Shown piece after piece: positions 46,034 to 54,607 of a stretch of DNA of 64,000 nt. The notes below the pieces were generated by a model, which was not told the origin of the DNA, searched no databases, and saw only the letters and a program-made list of their open reading frames with translations. The stretch's first letter is position 1. The number at the start of each line of letters is the position of its first letter. Both the position numbers and the translations under genes were made by a program. The DNA comes from Pseudofrancisella aestuarii (lineage in GTDB: Bacteria > Pseudomonadota > Gammaproteobacteria > Francisellales > Francisellaceae), in the NCBI RefSeq assembly GCF_003574475.2, contig NZ_QLIS02000003.1, forward strand, positions 248,001-312,000. Direction: 5' to 3'.

Positions 46034-47292
46034 ATAATTTTAGATTTATATAGTTTATTCAAATGCTTACTATACAAAAATAAACCTAATAATCCTAATA
46101 GAGCACATACTAAAGCTACTGCACCAAACCCTAAGTATGCCTGTCCAGATACCATACCTACAGAATGACTAGTTAACGGAGCTAATCCACCAACTAAGGC
46201 AAATGCTAAATTATAGCTTAATCCAACTCCTGATAGCCTAACATCAGTAGGAAATAAGTCACAGATAAAATACAATGCTACAGATACATACATACCAAAT
46301 AGTATAGTTAAAATACTAGTACCAAAGATCACAGCTAATGGTGTCTTAATATTTGCTATTATATAGAAGCATGGTAACGCTAATATTAATAACAAAACAC
46401 ATGCAATAGCGTAAGTTTTTCTCAATCCTATTTTATCAGCCCTATAACCAAATACATATGTAGCTATTGATAAAGCCAATAAGCTTGGTGCTAATATAAA
46501 AGATATCTCTGAAGATGGTAGATCTATTAATCTTCCAACAAAATCATGCATATATAGTGTCAGCATTACACCACCAAATGCTATGACTATAGATAAGCAA
46601 GTTGCTGCAACAACTCTTAAACTATATTTATTAAATAGTATTAAGAAAGGTACTTTATCTTTTTTCTGTAAATTTAAGAACTGTGGTGTCTCATGTAAAT
46701 TCAAACGTACATAATAACCAAAAAATGCTAATACCCCTCCGAAAATGAAACTCATTCTCCAAGCATAATCACCAAAAATAGCCCCAAAAACATACGAAAC
46801 CAAATCTGAAAATAAAAATCCAAAAGTAACAAATGTAAACAATAATCCGAAAGCAGCGCCAAAGTTTTTCTGAACTGACTCATAAACAATTACATAAGCT
46901 GCTGGAAGCTCCCCTCCCAACGCAACCCCTTGTAAAATTCTCAATGTAACGAACAATACTGTTGCTGTGAGTCCTAGAGTTTCATACCCAGGCAACACTC
47001 CCATGAGGAAAGAACAAATACCCATTAGCATAATTGTAAAAGTAAAAAGCTTCTTTCTACCTATTACATCCCCTATAGATCCTAATATCATTCCAGCAAA
47101 TGGTCTAATAAGATATGCTATTGAAAATATAATAACTGTAAAAATACTTTTTATAAGCTCAGATTCTATTCCGCTAAAAAAAGTTGCTGAAATTTCTTTA
47201 GAGAAAACCATATATAAACAGAAATCATAGAACTCCAGCACTGCTCCTATACCAGATAGAACAACTACTTTTCTATTACTTAAACTACTCAA
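46030..47292 (-). CDS. MFS transporter, metabolite:H+ symporter (ProP-like) family
   Basis: A 420-residue, 12-helix transporter. The start VVVLSGIGAVLEFYDFCLYMVF matches the MHS pattern 'G...E.YDF..Y'. RPFAGMILGSIGDVIGRKK (near 62-80) is the loop 2-3 MFS signature, and FGYRADKIGLRK (near 267-278) the loop 8-9 counterpart. Family members carry proline/betaine, alpha-ketoglutarate, citrate or shikimate, so the substrate is open. The first gene upstream is the hypothetical at 47321, 28 bp away. Confidence 0.88.
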   Translation of the reverse strand: MSSLSNRKVVVLSGIGAVLEFYDFCLYMVFSKEISATFFSGIESELIKSIFTVIIFSIAYLIRPFAGMILGSIGDVIGRKKLFTFTIMLMGICSFLMGVLPGYETLGLTATVLFVTLRILQGVALGGELPAAYVIVYESVQKNFGAAFGLLFTFVTFGFLFSDLVSYVFGAIFGDYAWRMSFIFGGVLAFFGYYVRLNLHETPQFLNLQKKDKVPFLILFNKYSLRVVAATCLSIVIAFGGVMLTLYMHDFVGRLIDLPSSEISFILAPSLLALSIATYVFGYRADKIGLRKTYAIACVLLLILALPCFYIIANIKTPLAVIFGTSILTILFGMYVSVALYFICDLFPTDVRLSGVGLSYNLAFALVGGLAPLTSHSVGMVSGQAYLGFGAVALVCALLGLLGLFLYSKHLNKLYKSKII

Positions 47293-47320
47293 TTTAGCAC
47301 TCCTAAATAAAAAATAGAAT

Positions 47321-47935
47321 TTACATACTCATCATTAAGAAACCACAAAATGCGGCATTATTGATAGCTAGAGTCTCATCTACTTGGCTCTTCATATCCA
47401 ATATTTGACTACGATAATTTTTATAAAAATCCCATGTTGGTTTTGGATTATAAACTACTCCATCTAATTCAAAGGTAGATATAATACCTTTTGTAGTAGT
47501 CGGCTTAATAAATACTTCTTCATCTGGCTTATAATAATTTGGAATTACCGTTACTAAAGACCATTTAGCTAACTTATATTGCCCTAATATTTCTACCATT
47601 TGCTCAAAGCCTTTTTGCTGATCTCCATGTAATATAAGTTTCAAAGATTGAGACAGTGCCTTTTCTTCTGTAGGTCCCATACTTTTCACAACATCTCTAA
47701 ACTTTGGTTTCTCAAATATTGATATTAATGATGACTGGCTTACTATTTTAACCATATTTTCACAAACTTTACTTACATCACTAAAAGCTGACTTTTTAAA
47801 AAATTCTTGTGCTTGCTTTGTCCTTTGATCCATTTTATGTTTTTTAGCTATCTCTTGCATAGTAGGGTCAAAAAAACCATCTGGATATAATGAAAGGAAT
47901 TTTTGCTCAGCTTTTTTTAATTTGTCCACATTCAT
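47321..47935 (-). CDS. Hypothetical protein co-transcribed with holC
   Basis: A 204-residue protein with start at the ATG at 47933-47935, 5 bp after the holC stop; a longer version would begin with TTG. It is soluble, mostly helical, with a Lys-rich N-terminus (NVDKLKKAEQKFLSLYP) and a C-terminus LAINNAAFCGFLMMSM. I do not recognise a domain. The tight link to holC suggests shared expression, and perhaps a role near replication or translation, but no motif supports this. Confidence 0.6.
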   Translation of the reverse strand: MNVDKLKKAEQKFLSLYPDGFFDPTMQEIAKKHKMDQRTKQAQEFFKKSAFSDVSKVCENMVKIVSQSSLISIFEKPKFRDVVKSMGPTEEKALSQSLKLILHGDQQKGFEQMVEILGQYKLAKWSLVTVIPNYYKPDEEVFIKPTTTKGIISTFELDGVVYNPKPTWDFYKNYRSQILDMKSQVDETLAINNAAFCGFLMMSM

Positions 47936-47940
47936 ATAAA

Positions 47941-48375
47941 TCAACCTTTTTCATGAGTTGGCTGTATACCTAACTGCTTGTAATAAACATATTTTTTCCG
48001 AGAAACTGCCAATCTATTTTCCTCCTGATCAACAACTTCTATAATTTCCTTAGGAGCTTTCTTTGCTATATTGACTGGTAAATTGGTTATATTTATTAAT
48101 AAATCATGATCTAAAACTAGAAACATATTATCTGTTATAAATACAGGAACATTAGGATATTTATTATATTCTGTACTATTTATTGCACAGAAATGAGGGA
48201 TAAAGACATCTTCGCCATCCTTCCATAACTTATCATCAACAATTTTAGCTACACTTTGCTCTGCTAAAATAGCTATCTTTTTTTCTGAAGAATATTCTTT
48301 CACAACAAAGTCTACGATGTAGTTTATTAACTCTTCATCTGTATTAGTATTTAAAATACGAAAAGAAACTTTCAT
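47941..48375 (-). CDS. holC: DNA polymerase III subunit chi
   Basis: A 144-residue protein matching HolC. It has SEKKIAILAEQ followed by a helix with KLWKDGEDVFIPH, the typical 'LW......FIPH' step near 51-61, then NVPVFIT and a late IIEVVDQEENR, and ends with YVYYKQLGI. The chi subunit links SSB's acidic tip to the clamp loader via psi. ssb and the possible dnaX end are also in this window. It is not next to valS as in E. coli. The downstream hypothetical gene follows at 5 bp. Confidence 0.8.
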   Translation of the reverse strand: MKVSFRILNTNTDEELINYIVDFVVKEYSSEKKIAILAEQSVAKIVDDKLWKDGEDVFIPHFCAINSTEYNKYPNVPVFITDNMFLVLDHDLLINITNLPVNIAKKAPKEIIEVVDQEENRLAVSRKKYVYYKQLGIQPTHEKG

Positions 48376-48432
48376 GAAATCAATAAACCCCTAAAACTTA
48401 AAATAAATTCTAACAATATCCTTGCCATAGTG

Positions 48433-48927
48433 TTATTCCTTTGGCCATTCAAAAATACTTTTTACTTTCTGGAAAAAATTGCTTCCTAATATAAAGAAAC
48501 TTGCCACGAACAACACATCTCCACTAAATAAAATTAATATAAGATTTACTTTACCTACCATTGGTAACAAATCGAAAAGTAATATAATTTCTGTTACAAG
48601 AGTTGGATAAATAAGACTTGTTATTAACATTACTATTCCTAATGTATATCTTTTTTTGCCAATCGGCTTACTATAAGAAAAATAGTTCCCAAAGATACTT
48701 TTAATTGCTTTTTTAATAGCATCAATAATTGTCTTGCCTAACAGTACTACTGACAAAGCAAACATTACTTCTGCACTTACAAGAGCCACCGAAGCAACAG
48801 ATAATGCCATTGCGGTTGATAATCCTAAGAAAGGTAATACCCCAAATACAAAAATATATGGTAGCCAAGAAACTGAAAATAAAACTATTCCTAAATAATA
48901 TTTCCAATCTTTTTTTACTTCACTCAT
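48433..48927 (-). CDS. Hypothetical four-helix membrane protein
   Basis: A 164-residue protein with four predicted transmembrane segments at about 10-32, 38-62, 93-113 and 128-150. The loop between helices 2 and 3 is basic (KKAIKSIFGNYFSYSKPIGKKR). The two halves look alike in layout: each begins with 'Y..G.....S..Y' (KYYLGIVLFSVSWLPY; RYTLGIVMLITSLIYP), which suggests an internal duplication. Unknown function; 9 bp downstream of pcp. Confidence 0.65.
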   Translation of the reverse strand: MSEVKKDWKYYLGIVLFSVSWLPYIFVFGVLPFLGLSTAMALSVASVALVSAEVMFALSVVLLGKTIIDAIKKAIKSIFGNYFSYSKPIGKKRYTLGIVMLITSLIYPTLVTEIILLFDLLPMVGKVNLILILFSGDVLFVASFFILGSNFFQKVKSIFEWPKE

Positions 48928-48936
48928 AATATTTTC

Positions 48937-49659
48937 CTAACTCTCTTTACCTGCTGTGACTTTTATATCCATTCCTGTACTTATAGAAGTTTTAATAGCT
49001 ACCGCTAAAGCTTTAGTCATATCCTCTATAGACATACTAGGAGTATTCACCTTATCAACAGCCTGCTCTGTTGAATAAGGAACGTGAATAAATCCTCCAC
49101 TCTTATTAGGATAGTTTTTATTTAACTCATATAACAAAGCATACATTATGTGATTACAAACATATGTTCCTGCTGTATTTGAGACCTCTGCCGGAACTCC
49201 TGACTTATTAATATTTTGAGCTATTGCTTTGATTGGTAATTTCGAAAAATATGCATTCTCACCATTAGCAAAAATTTTGGTATCTATTGGTTTATTGCCA
49301 TCATTATCTGGAATTCTCGCATCATCAATGTTGATAGCAACTCTTTCTACAGAGATATTATAACGCCCACCAGCTTGACCAACACAAATAATTAAGTCTG
49401 GATTATACTCTTTAATATATTCTTTAAGCTTAGCAATAGACTCCTCAAAACTTACTGGTAACTCTTTCTTAATAATTTGAGCTCCATCAATATTATCAGG
49501 TAAAGCTTTTACTGCTTCAAAAGAAGGGTTTGTTGCTTCTCCTCCAAACGGTGCAAAACCAGTTATTAGAACTTTTTTTATACTATTCTCATTTGCAAAA
49601 GCTGTAGAAAATGCAAGAAATGAAAAAAGAAAGGTAACTACTGTTAATATTTTTTTCAT
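48937..49659 (-). CDS. pcp: Exported pyrrolidone-carboxylate peptidase
   Basis: A 240-residue cysteine peptidase that removes N-terminal pyroglutamate. The catalytic triad is complete: E105 (ERVAIN), C168 (TYVCNH) and H192 (FIHVP). FAPFGG (35-40) and CVGQAGGR are also family motifs. Unlike the usual cytosolic enzyme (about 215 residues), it begins with a Sec signal peptide of about 22 residues ending AFA. It lies 17 bp downstream of batD. Confidence 0.88.
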   Translation of the reverse strand: MKKILTVVTFLFSFLAFSTAFANENSIKKVLITGFAPFGGEATNPSFEAVKALPDNIDGAQIIKKELPVSFEESIAKLKEYIKEYNPDLIICVGQAGGRYNISVERVAINIDDARIPDNDGNKPIDTKIFANGENAYFSKLPIKAIAQNINKSGVPAEVSNTAGTYVCNHIMYALLYELNKNYPNKSGGFIHVPYSTEQAVDKVNTPSMSIEDMTKALAVAIKTSISTGMDIKVTAGKES

Positions 49660-49676
49660 ATAATTTCCTATATTCC

Positions 49677-51314
49677 TTATTCGTAAAGACCTTTTATTTT
49701 ATCTTTAGATTTTTTTAGTTTTTTATCTTTCTTATTTGCTTTTGTCAGAAGCTCGAGAAGCTCTTTATAATTACTAAAATCCTCATTTGAATAAATAGCT
49801 CTATTTAATTCTTGTAGCTTATCTTTCAAATCATCATTAAATCTAGCAACATCTGGTAGTGAAAATATTTGAGACTTATATCTAGTCTTTGCCCAAGCTA
49901 TTATTGCTTCTTTTAATGCAAAAATATCTTTTTTAGAACAAGCCTTTTTTACTTCGGATAATGTGCCGACTTTTACTGAATCTTGCTCTTTGAAACTCTC
50001 CTCATCTACTACGATCACTTTCCTTTTTTTAAGAACAAATACTAGTACTGTTAAAGTGACTAACCATAATATTATAAAAATATAAGCTGTATATCTCCAC
50101 ATATTATCTTGTGAGACTTGACTTGATACATTCTGTGCTATAGCTCCAGCTTGTTGTAAAGGCATTATTGCTGGCACAAAACCTGGCTTAACATTAAATT
50201 TTTTGGCTGCTATCGAAGCTGTCTCTAGTTTACTTGTCTTAATGTTGTACCACTTAACATTGACTGGAGGAACTGTTGCAGCTCCTTCTTTTGTTGGCAT
50301 GTAACCTATTTTATATGTAGCCGTACCAACCATTTTTCCATTTTCTTCAGAATCCTTAAATTGTGGCTTCTCAGCATATATATTAAACTCATCAGTTGAC
50401 TCAAAAGATAGTTTTGGAATATCCGTACCCAGCATACCTTCAGCTGCTATCGAAACTGTCCTAGTTACAAGCTCACCCACCTTTAAATCTTTAGTGGTTG
50501 ACCAGTCATCCGATAATTCAACAGAGGTTGATGGCAACCAGTCATCAATATTGACATCATGAGGGATAGGCTTAACATTTAGTACCATATTGTTTGTTGA
50601 AACAATTACAGGCTTATAACCCAACTGGCCAAATCCATTTGCTACATTTAATTGTAGAATTATTGCTGGAATATGTATTTCACCAGTTTTATTAGGAATA
50701 ATTAAGAAGCTTTGTTCTATAACATCATATAGTTTTCCATTCATCTGCTTCTGGTATTTCGCATTATGTCCAGTCTCTCTGATATCGACTCCTTTTATCT
50801 CAAATGGTTTTAGTTGTAAGCTAACTAAAGGAGTTGCGAAAAAGATTTTCAAAGTATAAACAATTGGTGAATTAACATACCCAATATTAGAAGAAAGCTC
50901 TCCTGTTGCAAAAACTTGACTATATTTTGTTTCTTCAACGTTTGTTAAATTTTTAGAAACCTGTATGGTGATTGGGTTTGTGCGTTCATTACCTATAGCT
51001 AAAGCAGGAATAATTACCCTTCCATCTCTATTTGGCATTAGAGTTATATTTGTAACATAGCTAGCTGTTTGCTTACCATTTACAACGGTCACTTTACTAC
51101 TTGTACTAGTATCATAAACTGTAAAATTCTTATAAAGGGGGGACAAATCTGGCTGTTGATTAAAATCATCCAAACTAATACTTAAAACGACACTCTCACC
51201 CTTGCCTATACTTTTTCTATCTACACTTGCAGACACCTTAGCAAAACTTATCTGCGTTAATGAAAATATAAGTATAAAACTAATGATAATAAATTTAGAG
51301 ATTTTAGTTATCAT
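49677..51314 (-). CDS. batD: BatD family protein
   Basis: A 545-residue protein with a signal peptide or N-terminal helix (about 5-25), a series of periplasmic beta-sandwich repeats (about 26-400; first repeat VSASVDRKSIGKGESVVLSISL), one transmembrane helix at about 405-430, and a cytoplasmic C-terminus rich in Lys. This is the BatD/oxygen-tolerance layout. Overlaps the BatC-like gene by 4 bp. Bat proteins are linked to stress tolerance and virulence in several bacteria; the molecular role is not settled. Confidence 0.87.
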   Translation of the reverse strand: MITKISKFIIISFILIFSLTQISFAKVSASVDRKSIGKGESVVLSISLDDFNQQPDLSPLYKNFTVYDTSTSSKVTVVNGKQTASYVTNITLMPNRDGRVIIPALAIGNERTNPITIQVSKNLTNVEETKYSQVFATGELSSNIGYVNSPIVYTLKIFFATPLVSLQLKPFEIKGVDIRETGHNAKYQKQMNGKLYDVIEQSFLIIPNKTGEIHIPAIILQLNVANGFGQLGYKPVIVSTNNMVLNVKPIPHDVNIDDWLPSTSVELSDDWSTTKDLKVGELVTRTVSIAAEGMLGTDIPKLSFESTDEFNIYAEKPQFKDSEENGKMVGTATYKIGYMPTKEGAATVPPVNVKWYNIKTSKLETASIAAKKFNVKPGFVPAIMPLQQAGAIAQNVSSQVSQDNMWRYTAYIFIILWLVTLTVLVFVLKKRKVIVVDEESFKEQDSVKVGTLSEVKKACSKKDIFALKEAIIAWAKTRYKSQIFSLPDVARFNDDLKDKLQELNRAIYSNEDFSNYKELLELLTKANKKDKKLKKSKDKIKGLYE

Positions 51315-52147
51315 TGCCCACTCCCGACTCTATTTTTATAATCTCTCAAGAACTTTTGTTTTAATAAACCGCCTGGATCATCATCTATCCTAGCCAATAA
51401 GTTTTCAGCCTGCCTTTTATCCAACTGCTCCTGTCTTGCCTTAACAGATTGCTGCTGTTGTTGCTGTTGCTCACTAGGAGGCGGTGGTGGCGCCTGATTG
51501 TCTTTATTGTCTTTATTGTCTTTATTGTCTTTATTGTCTTTATTGTCTTTATTGTCTTTATTGTCTTTATTGTCTTTATTGTCTTTGTTGTCTTTGTTGT
51601 CTTTGTTGTCTTTGTTGTCTTTGTTGTCTTTGTTGTCTTTGTTGTCTTTGTTGTCTTTGTTGTCTTTGTTGTCTTTGTTGTCTTTGTTGTCTTTGTTGTC
51701 TTTGTTGTCTTTGTTGTCTTTGTTGTCTTTGTTGTCTCCGCCGTTATTTTGGTTTTGATCTTTTTCTTTTTCCAACTCTTTTGCTATTTCCAAGTTATTT
51801 TTAGCATCTTCAAAATCAGGCCTTTGCTTTACTGCTTCTTTGTAGGCCTCTATAGCTTCTGAATAATTTCCCATTTGTGTTAACGCATTACCCTGATTAT
51901 ATAATCCCACTGGAGAATCATCTTTTTTAAACTCATTATATGCCTGCTGATAATTTCCTGCTTTATAGTTGGCAGCACCTTTCCATTGATCATTCTCAAA
52001 GCTATTAGCTGCTTCTTTATATTCATCACTATTAAAATAGCTCATTCCCTGCTGATCTCTTGTTTGCCATAAATCATTCCATGTGTTCGCAAGAACTAAA
52101 CATGGCATAAAAAATAAAATACCTATAAATATTTTTTTTAACGACAT
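51311..52147 (-). CDS. batC: BatC-like TPR protein with long Asp-Asn-Lys repeat
   Basis: A 278-residue protein. It starts with a signal peptide (about 1-20), then TPR-like helical pairs (about 30-122; YKEAANSFENDQW, YNQGNALTQMGNYSEAIEAYKEA). A tract follows of 26 exact Asp-Asn-Lys triplets plus DNQ (about residues 138-218), a PPPPP stretch, seven glutamines, and a basic C-terminus. The repeat DNA is a 9-bp unit. The TPR region is the only part with clear family likeness; the repeat is low complexity and probably a flexible linker. Placed between batB and batD, with overlaps of 10 and 4 bp. Confidence 0.82.
   Translation of the reverse strand: MSLKKIFIGILFFMPCLVLANTWNDLWQTRDQQGMSYFNSDEYKEAANSFENDQWKGAANYKAGNYQQAYNEFKKDDSPVGLYNQGNALTQMGNYSEAIEAYKEAVKQRPDFEDAKNNLEIAKELEKEKDQNQNNGGDNKDNKDNKDNKDNKDNKDNKDNKDNKDNKDNKDNKDNKDNKDNKDNKDNKDNKDNKDNKDNKDNKDNKDNKDNKDNKDNQAPPPPPSEQQQQQQQSVKARQEQLDKRQAENLLARIDDDPGGLLKQKFLRDYKNRVGSGQ
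51498..51736. repeat. 9-bp tandem repeat (VNTR) inside batC
   Basis: The unit TTGTCTTTA or TTGTCTTTG on the plus strand is repeated 26 times without a break. The first 9 units (from 51498) end in A and the last 17 end in G, so the coding-strand Asn codon changes from AAC to AAT at one point. The unit length of 9 keeps the frame whatever the copy number. Confidence 0.95.
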
Positions 52148-53145
52148 ACTTTCTCCAATAACCCTTTTCTAAAAAGGATTGCTAAAAGTACTATTAACCC
52201 CCAAATAAACCAAACACCTCGATCCAACCAAACTGAACTACTTGCAGCTTCATTATCTGTCTTATCTTCATTTGTTAGTTGACCATTATCAGCTAAAATC
52301 CTGTCTATATCATCATTACCAGGCGTTAATGCAACAAATATTCCTCCTCCAACTTTAGCAAGCTTTTGTAATGCCGCCAAATCAACACCAAAGTATTTAA
52401 TATTGCCATTATCATCCTTTATGTATGATCCTGCTGTATTTTGAGCAACTCCTCCTTTTGCTGTACCTATTGCAAAAGTTGTAACCTTTATTCCCTCATC
52501 CTCTAAATTTTTAGCCTCTTTAAATGCTTCTTCTGTCGGTTTTGAATCTGTAATTAATATTATCTCACCTTCATTAAATCCAGCCTGCTTTATTAGCTCA
52601 GCCGACTTAGTCAAAGCCTTAGCTATATCATGACCTTGGACTGGTACTATATCTGTTTTCAATACAGGAACTAAATTAGAGATTGTTTTTGCATCTGTAG
52701 TTAATGGAGAAACAACAAAAGGCTCACTGGAAAAAACTATCATACCAGTTTGTCCTTCACGAATTTCTTTTAACAAATCTAGAATTTTATATTTAGCTCT
52801 TTGTAAACGACTTGGAGATACATCAGTTGTATCCATAGAGTCTGAAACATCTAATGCTATAACCCTAGGCATGCTTTTTTGATAAACTGGAACATCCTGA
52901 TATGACCAAGCTGGGCCTGCTAAAGCAAATATTGCCAGACCCCATATTAAAAGAAAAAATGAAGGAATAATAAGTTTCTTTTTCCCCAACTTATTACCAA
53001 CTACAACATACTCTAATAAATGTTTATCACAATGCTTTAACCATGTATTGCTACTATGACTATACCTTATAAGTAAAACAAAAATAACTAGTGCAGGAAT
53101 TATAGCCAAAAACCACCAAGGTCGAATAAAATGAATAAATGTCAT
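52138..53145 (-). CDS. batB: BatB-like von Willebrand factor A protein
   Basis: A 335-residue membrane protein with two N-terminal helices (about 9-28 and 58-78), a VWA domain (about 90-280) with the MIDAS motif DVSDS (99-103), and a final transmembrane helix at about 308-327. It differs from its upstream paralogue mainly in the C-terminal part of the VWA domain, where a Asn/Gly-rich loop stands (KGGVAQNTAGSYIKDDNGN). It shares one base with the batA stop. Confidence 0.87.
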   Translation of the reverse strand: MTFIHFIRPWWFLAIIPALVIFVLLIRYSHSSNTWLKHCDKHLLEYVVVGNKLGKKKLIIPSFFLLIWGLAIFALAGPAWSYQDVPVYQKSMPRVIALDVSDSMDTTDVSPSRLQRAKYKILDLLKEIREGQTGMIVFSSEPFVVSPLTTDAKTISNLVPVLKTDIVPVQGHDIAKALTKSAELIKQAGFNEGEIILITDSKPTEEAFKEAKNLEDEGIKVTTFAIGTAKGGVAQNTAGSYIKDDNGNIKYFGVDLAALQKLAKVGGGIFVALTPGNDDIDRILADNGQLTNEDKTDNEAASSSVWLDRGVWFIWGLIVLLAILFRKGLLEKVCR

Positions 53146-54143
53146 TAATACCCTCTCCTACGATAAAGCCATATTAAAGCAAAGCCAAAACTTATAACTA
53201 ATGCCACTCCCATTGTCCATGGATAAAAATAAGTAATCGGTCTAAAAACTGCTTTATCTGAACTTATAGGTTCTAACTTATCTATATCACCATAAACTTG
53301 CTGTAAATCTTCACTATCTCTAGCCCTAAAGTATTTTCCACCTGTCATTTCAGCTATTCTTTCTAGTGTTTTTGTATCAAGATCTTCTGATGTATTAACC
53401 ATTTGAGAACCATAAGGTGTGTTCACCACCATATTCCCACCACCCAGAGCAATAGTATATATTTTTATCCCCTGCTGTTCAGCGATCTCTGCAGCTTGTA
53501 TAGGGTGAATAACACCCGCATTATTTTCCCCATCCGTGAGTAATATTAGTGCTTTGGATTTACTTGGATATTCCATAAGCTTTTTGACACCTAATCCGAT
53601 AGCATCCCCAATAGCTGTTTGTGGCCCAGCTATTGCTATAGTTGCATCATTTAGCATGTTTTGGACAGTTTTTGTATCAAAAGTTAAAGGAGTTTGTAAG
53701 TAAGCCTTAGTTCCAAATAATATAAGTCCTACCCGATCCCCCTTTCTTTCTTCTATGAATTGATTTGCAACCCTCATTACTAAATCAAATCTAGATTCCA
53801 TATCATTGTCTTTTTTCATATCTTTTATAGCCATACTTCCTGACAAATCTATGGCCATCATTAAATCTCTACCACTTTGTTTCATTGCTATAGGTTTACC
53901 AAGCCATTGAAGTCCAGAACCTGAAGTAACTACAAGTATCCAAATCAACGCCAGCAAATATTTCAAAAAACTTGCTCTATAAAAGACTCGTGATCTACCA
54001 TATGACAATTTACTTTTTAATTGCTCAAAAAATGGTGTTTTTAAAGCTGCTTGCTTATCTGATTTTGCCTTTGGCACTATAAAGTAAATCAACAAAGGCA
54101 ACGGCAACAACACAAAAATCCAAGGGTATGCTACTTGTATCAT
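53145..54143 (-). CDS. batA: BatA-like von Willebrand factor A protein
   Basis: A 332-residue protein of the same layout as its downstream neighbour: helices at about 8-24 and 58-78, a VWA domain (about 90-290) with MIDAS DLSGS (99-103), and a C-terminal helix at about 308-327 followed by RRR. Metal-dependent ligand binding by the MIDAS is expected. Overlaps the DUF4381 gene by 4 bp (ATGA). Confidence 0.87.
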   Translation of the reverse strand: MIQVAYPWIFVLLPLPLLIYFIVPKAKSDKQAALKTPFFEQLKSKLSYGRSRVFYRASFLKYLLALIWILVVTSGSGLQWLGKPIAMKQSGRDLMMAIDLSGSMAIKDMKKDNDMESRFDLVMRVANQFIEERKGDRVGLILFGTKAYLQTPLTFDTKTVQNMLNDATIAIAGPQTAIGDAIGLGVKKLMEYPSKSKALILLTDGENNAGVIHPIQAAEIAEQQGIKIYTIALGGGNMVVNTPYGSQMVNTSEDLDTKTLERIAEMTGGKYFRARDSEDLQQVYGDIDKLEPISSDKAVFRPITYFYPWTMGVALVISFGFALIWLYRRRGY

Positions 54144-54607
54144 ATAACCGTCCTAAGCCACTTTTCTGCTACAGCTAGTAACTGTTCTTGCTCTTGTGTA
54201 TTTAACACTCTAGGAGCATAGCTATTTAATAAAACTTTTCCAGAACCTGTAGTAAAATCTTTAGTTTTTAATCTTTTATCTAAATATTCAAGCCACTTAT
54301 CTCCATGTAACGTATGAGGGCTATCTTTAGGAAATTTATCCATAGCCATTCTCTTTAAATAAACAGAAATAGCTAAAACAAACTCTTCCGGCTTCTGTGC
54401 AAAAACCTTATCTCTGAAATCTTTAATTATTAAATCTTTTCGTCTCTTTATGCTTTTTCTAATTTCTCTAAAAATGAAAATACAAATAATTATAAAAACT
54501 ACTAATCCTAATAGGACCCACCAGCCATAGGCTATTGGCCAAAAAGGAACTTCTTTTGGTAGATAAATATCTTTTAAATTATCTAAAAGATTAGCTTCTT
54601 GCATCAT
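54140..54607 (-). CDS. DUF4381 family membrane protein
   Basis: A 155-residue protein beginning LLDNLKDIYLPKEVPFWPIAYGWWVLLG, the standard DUF4381 start, with one transmembrane helix (about 27-48) and a cytoplasmic helical domain. It is a regular member of MoxR/DUF58/VWA operons. Its start lies within the DUF58 gene (17-bp overlap). Confidence 0.88.
   Translation of the reverse strand: MMQEANLLDNLKDIYLPKEVPFWPIAYGWWVLLGLVVFIIICIFIFREIRKSIKRRKDLIIKDFRDKVFAQKPEEFVLAISVYLKRMAMDKFPKDSPHTLHGDKWLEYLDKRLKTKDFTTGSGKVLLNSYAPRVLNTQEQEQLLAVAEKWLRTVI

Noticed and set aside
51498-51736. CRISPR-like array.
   Set aside because: The unit is only 9 bp with no unique spacers; it is a coding microsatellite.
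51449-51862. Three overlapping plus-strand frames through the 9-bp repeat (Phe/Val/Ile, Cys/Leu/Tyr and Leu/Ser repeats).
   Set aside because: They are shadows of the minus-strand Asp-Asn-Lys repeat, which contains no stop in any frame; no ribosome site or family likeness.
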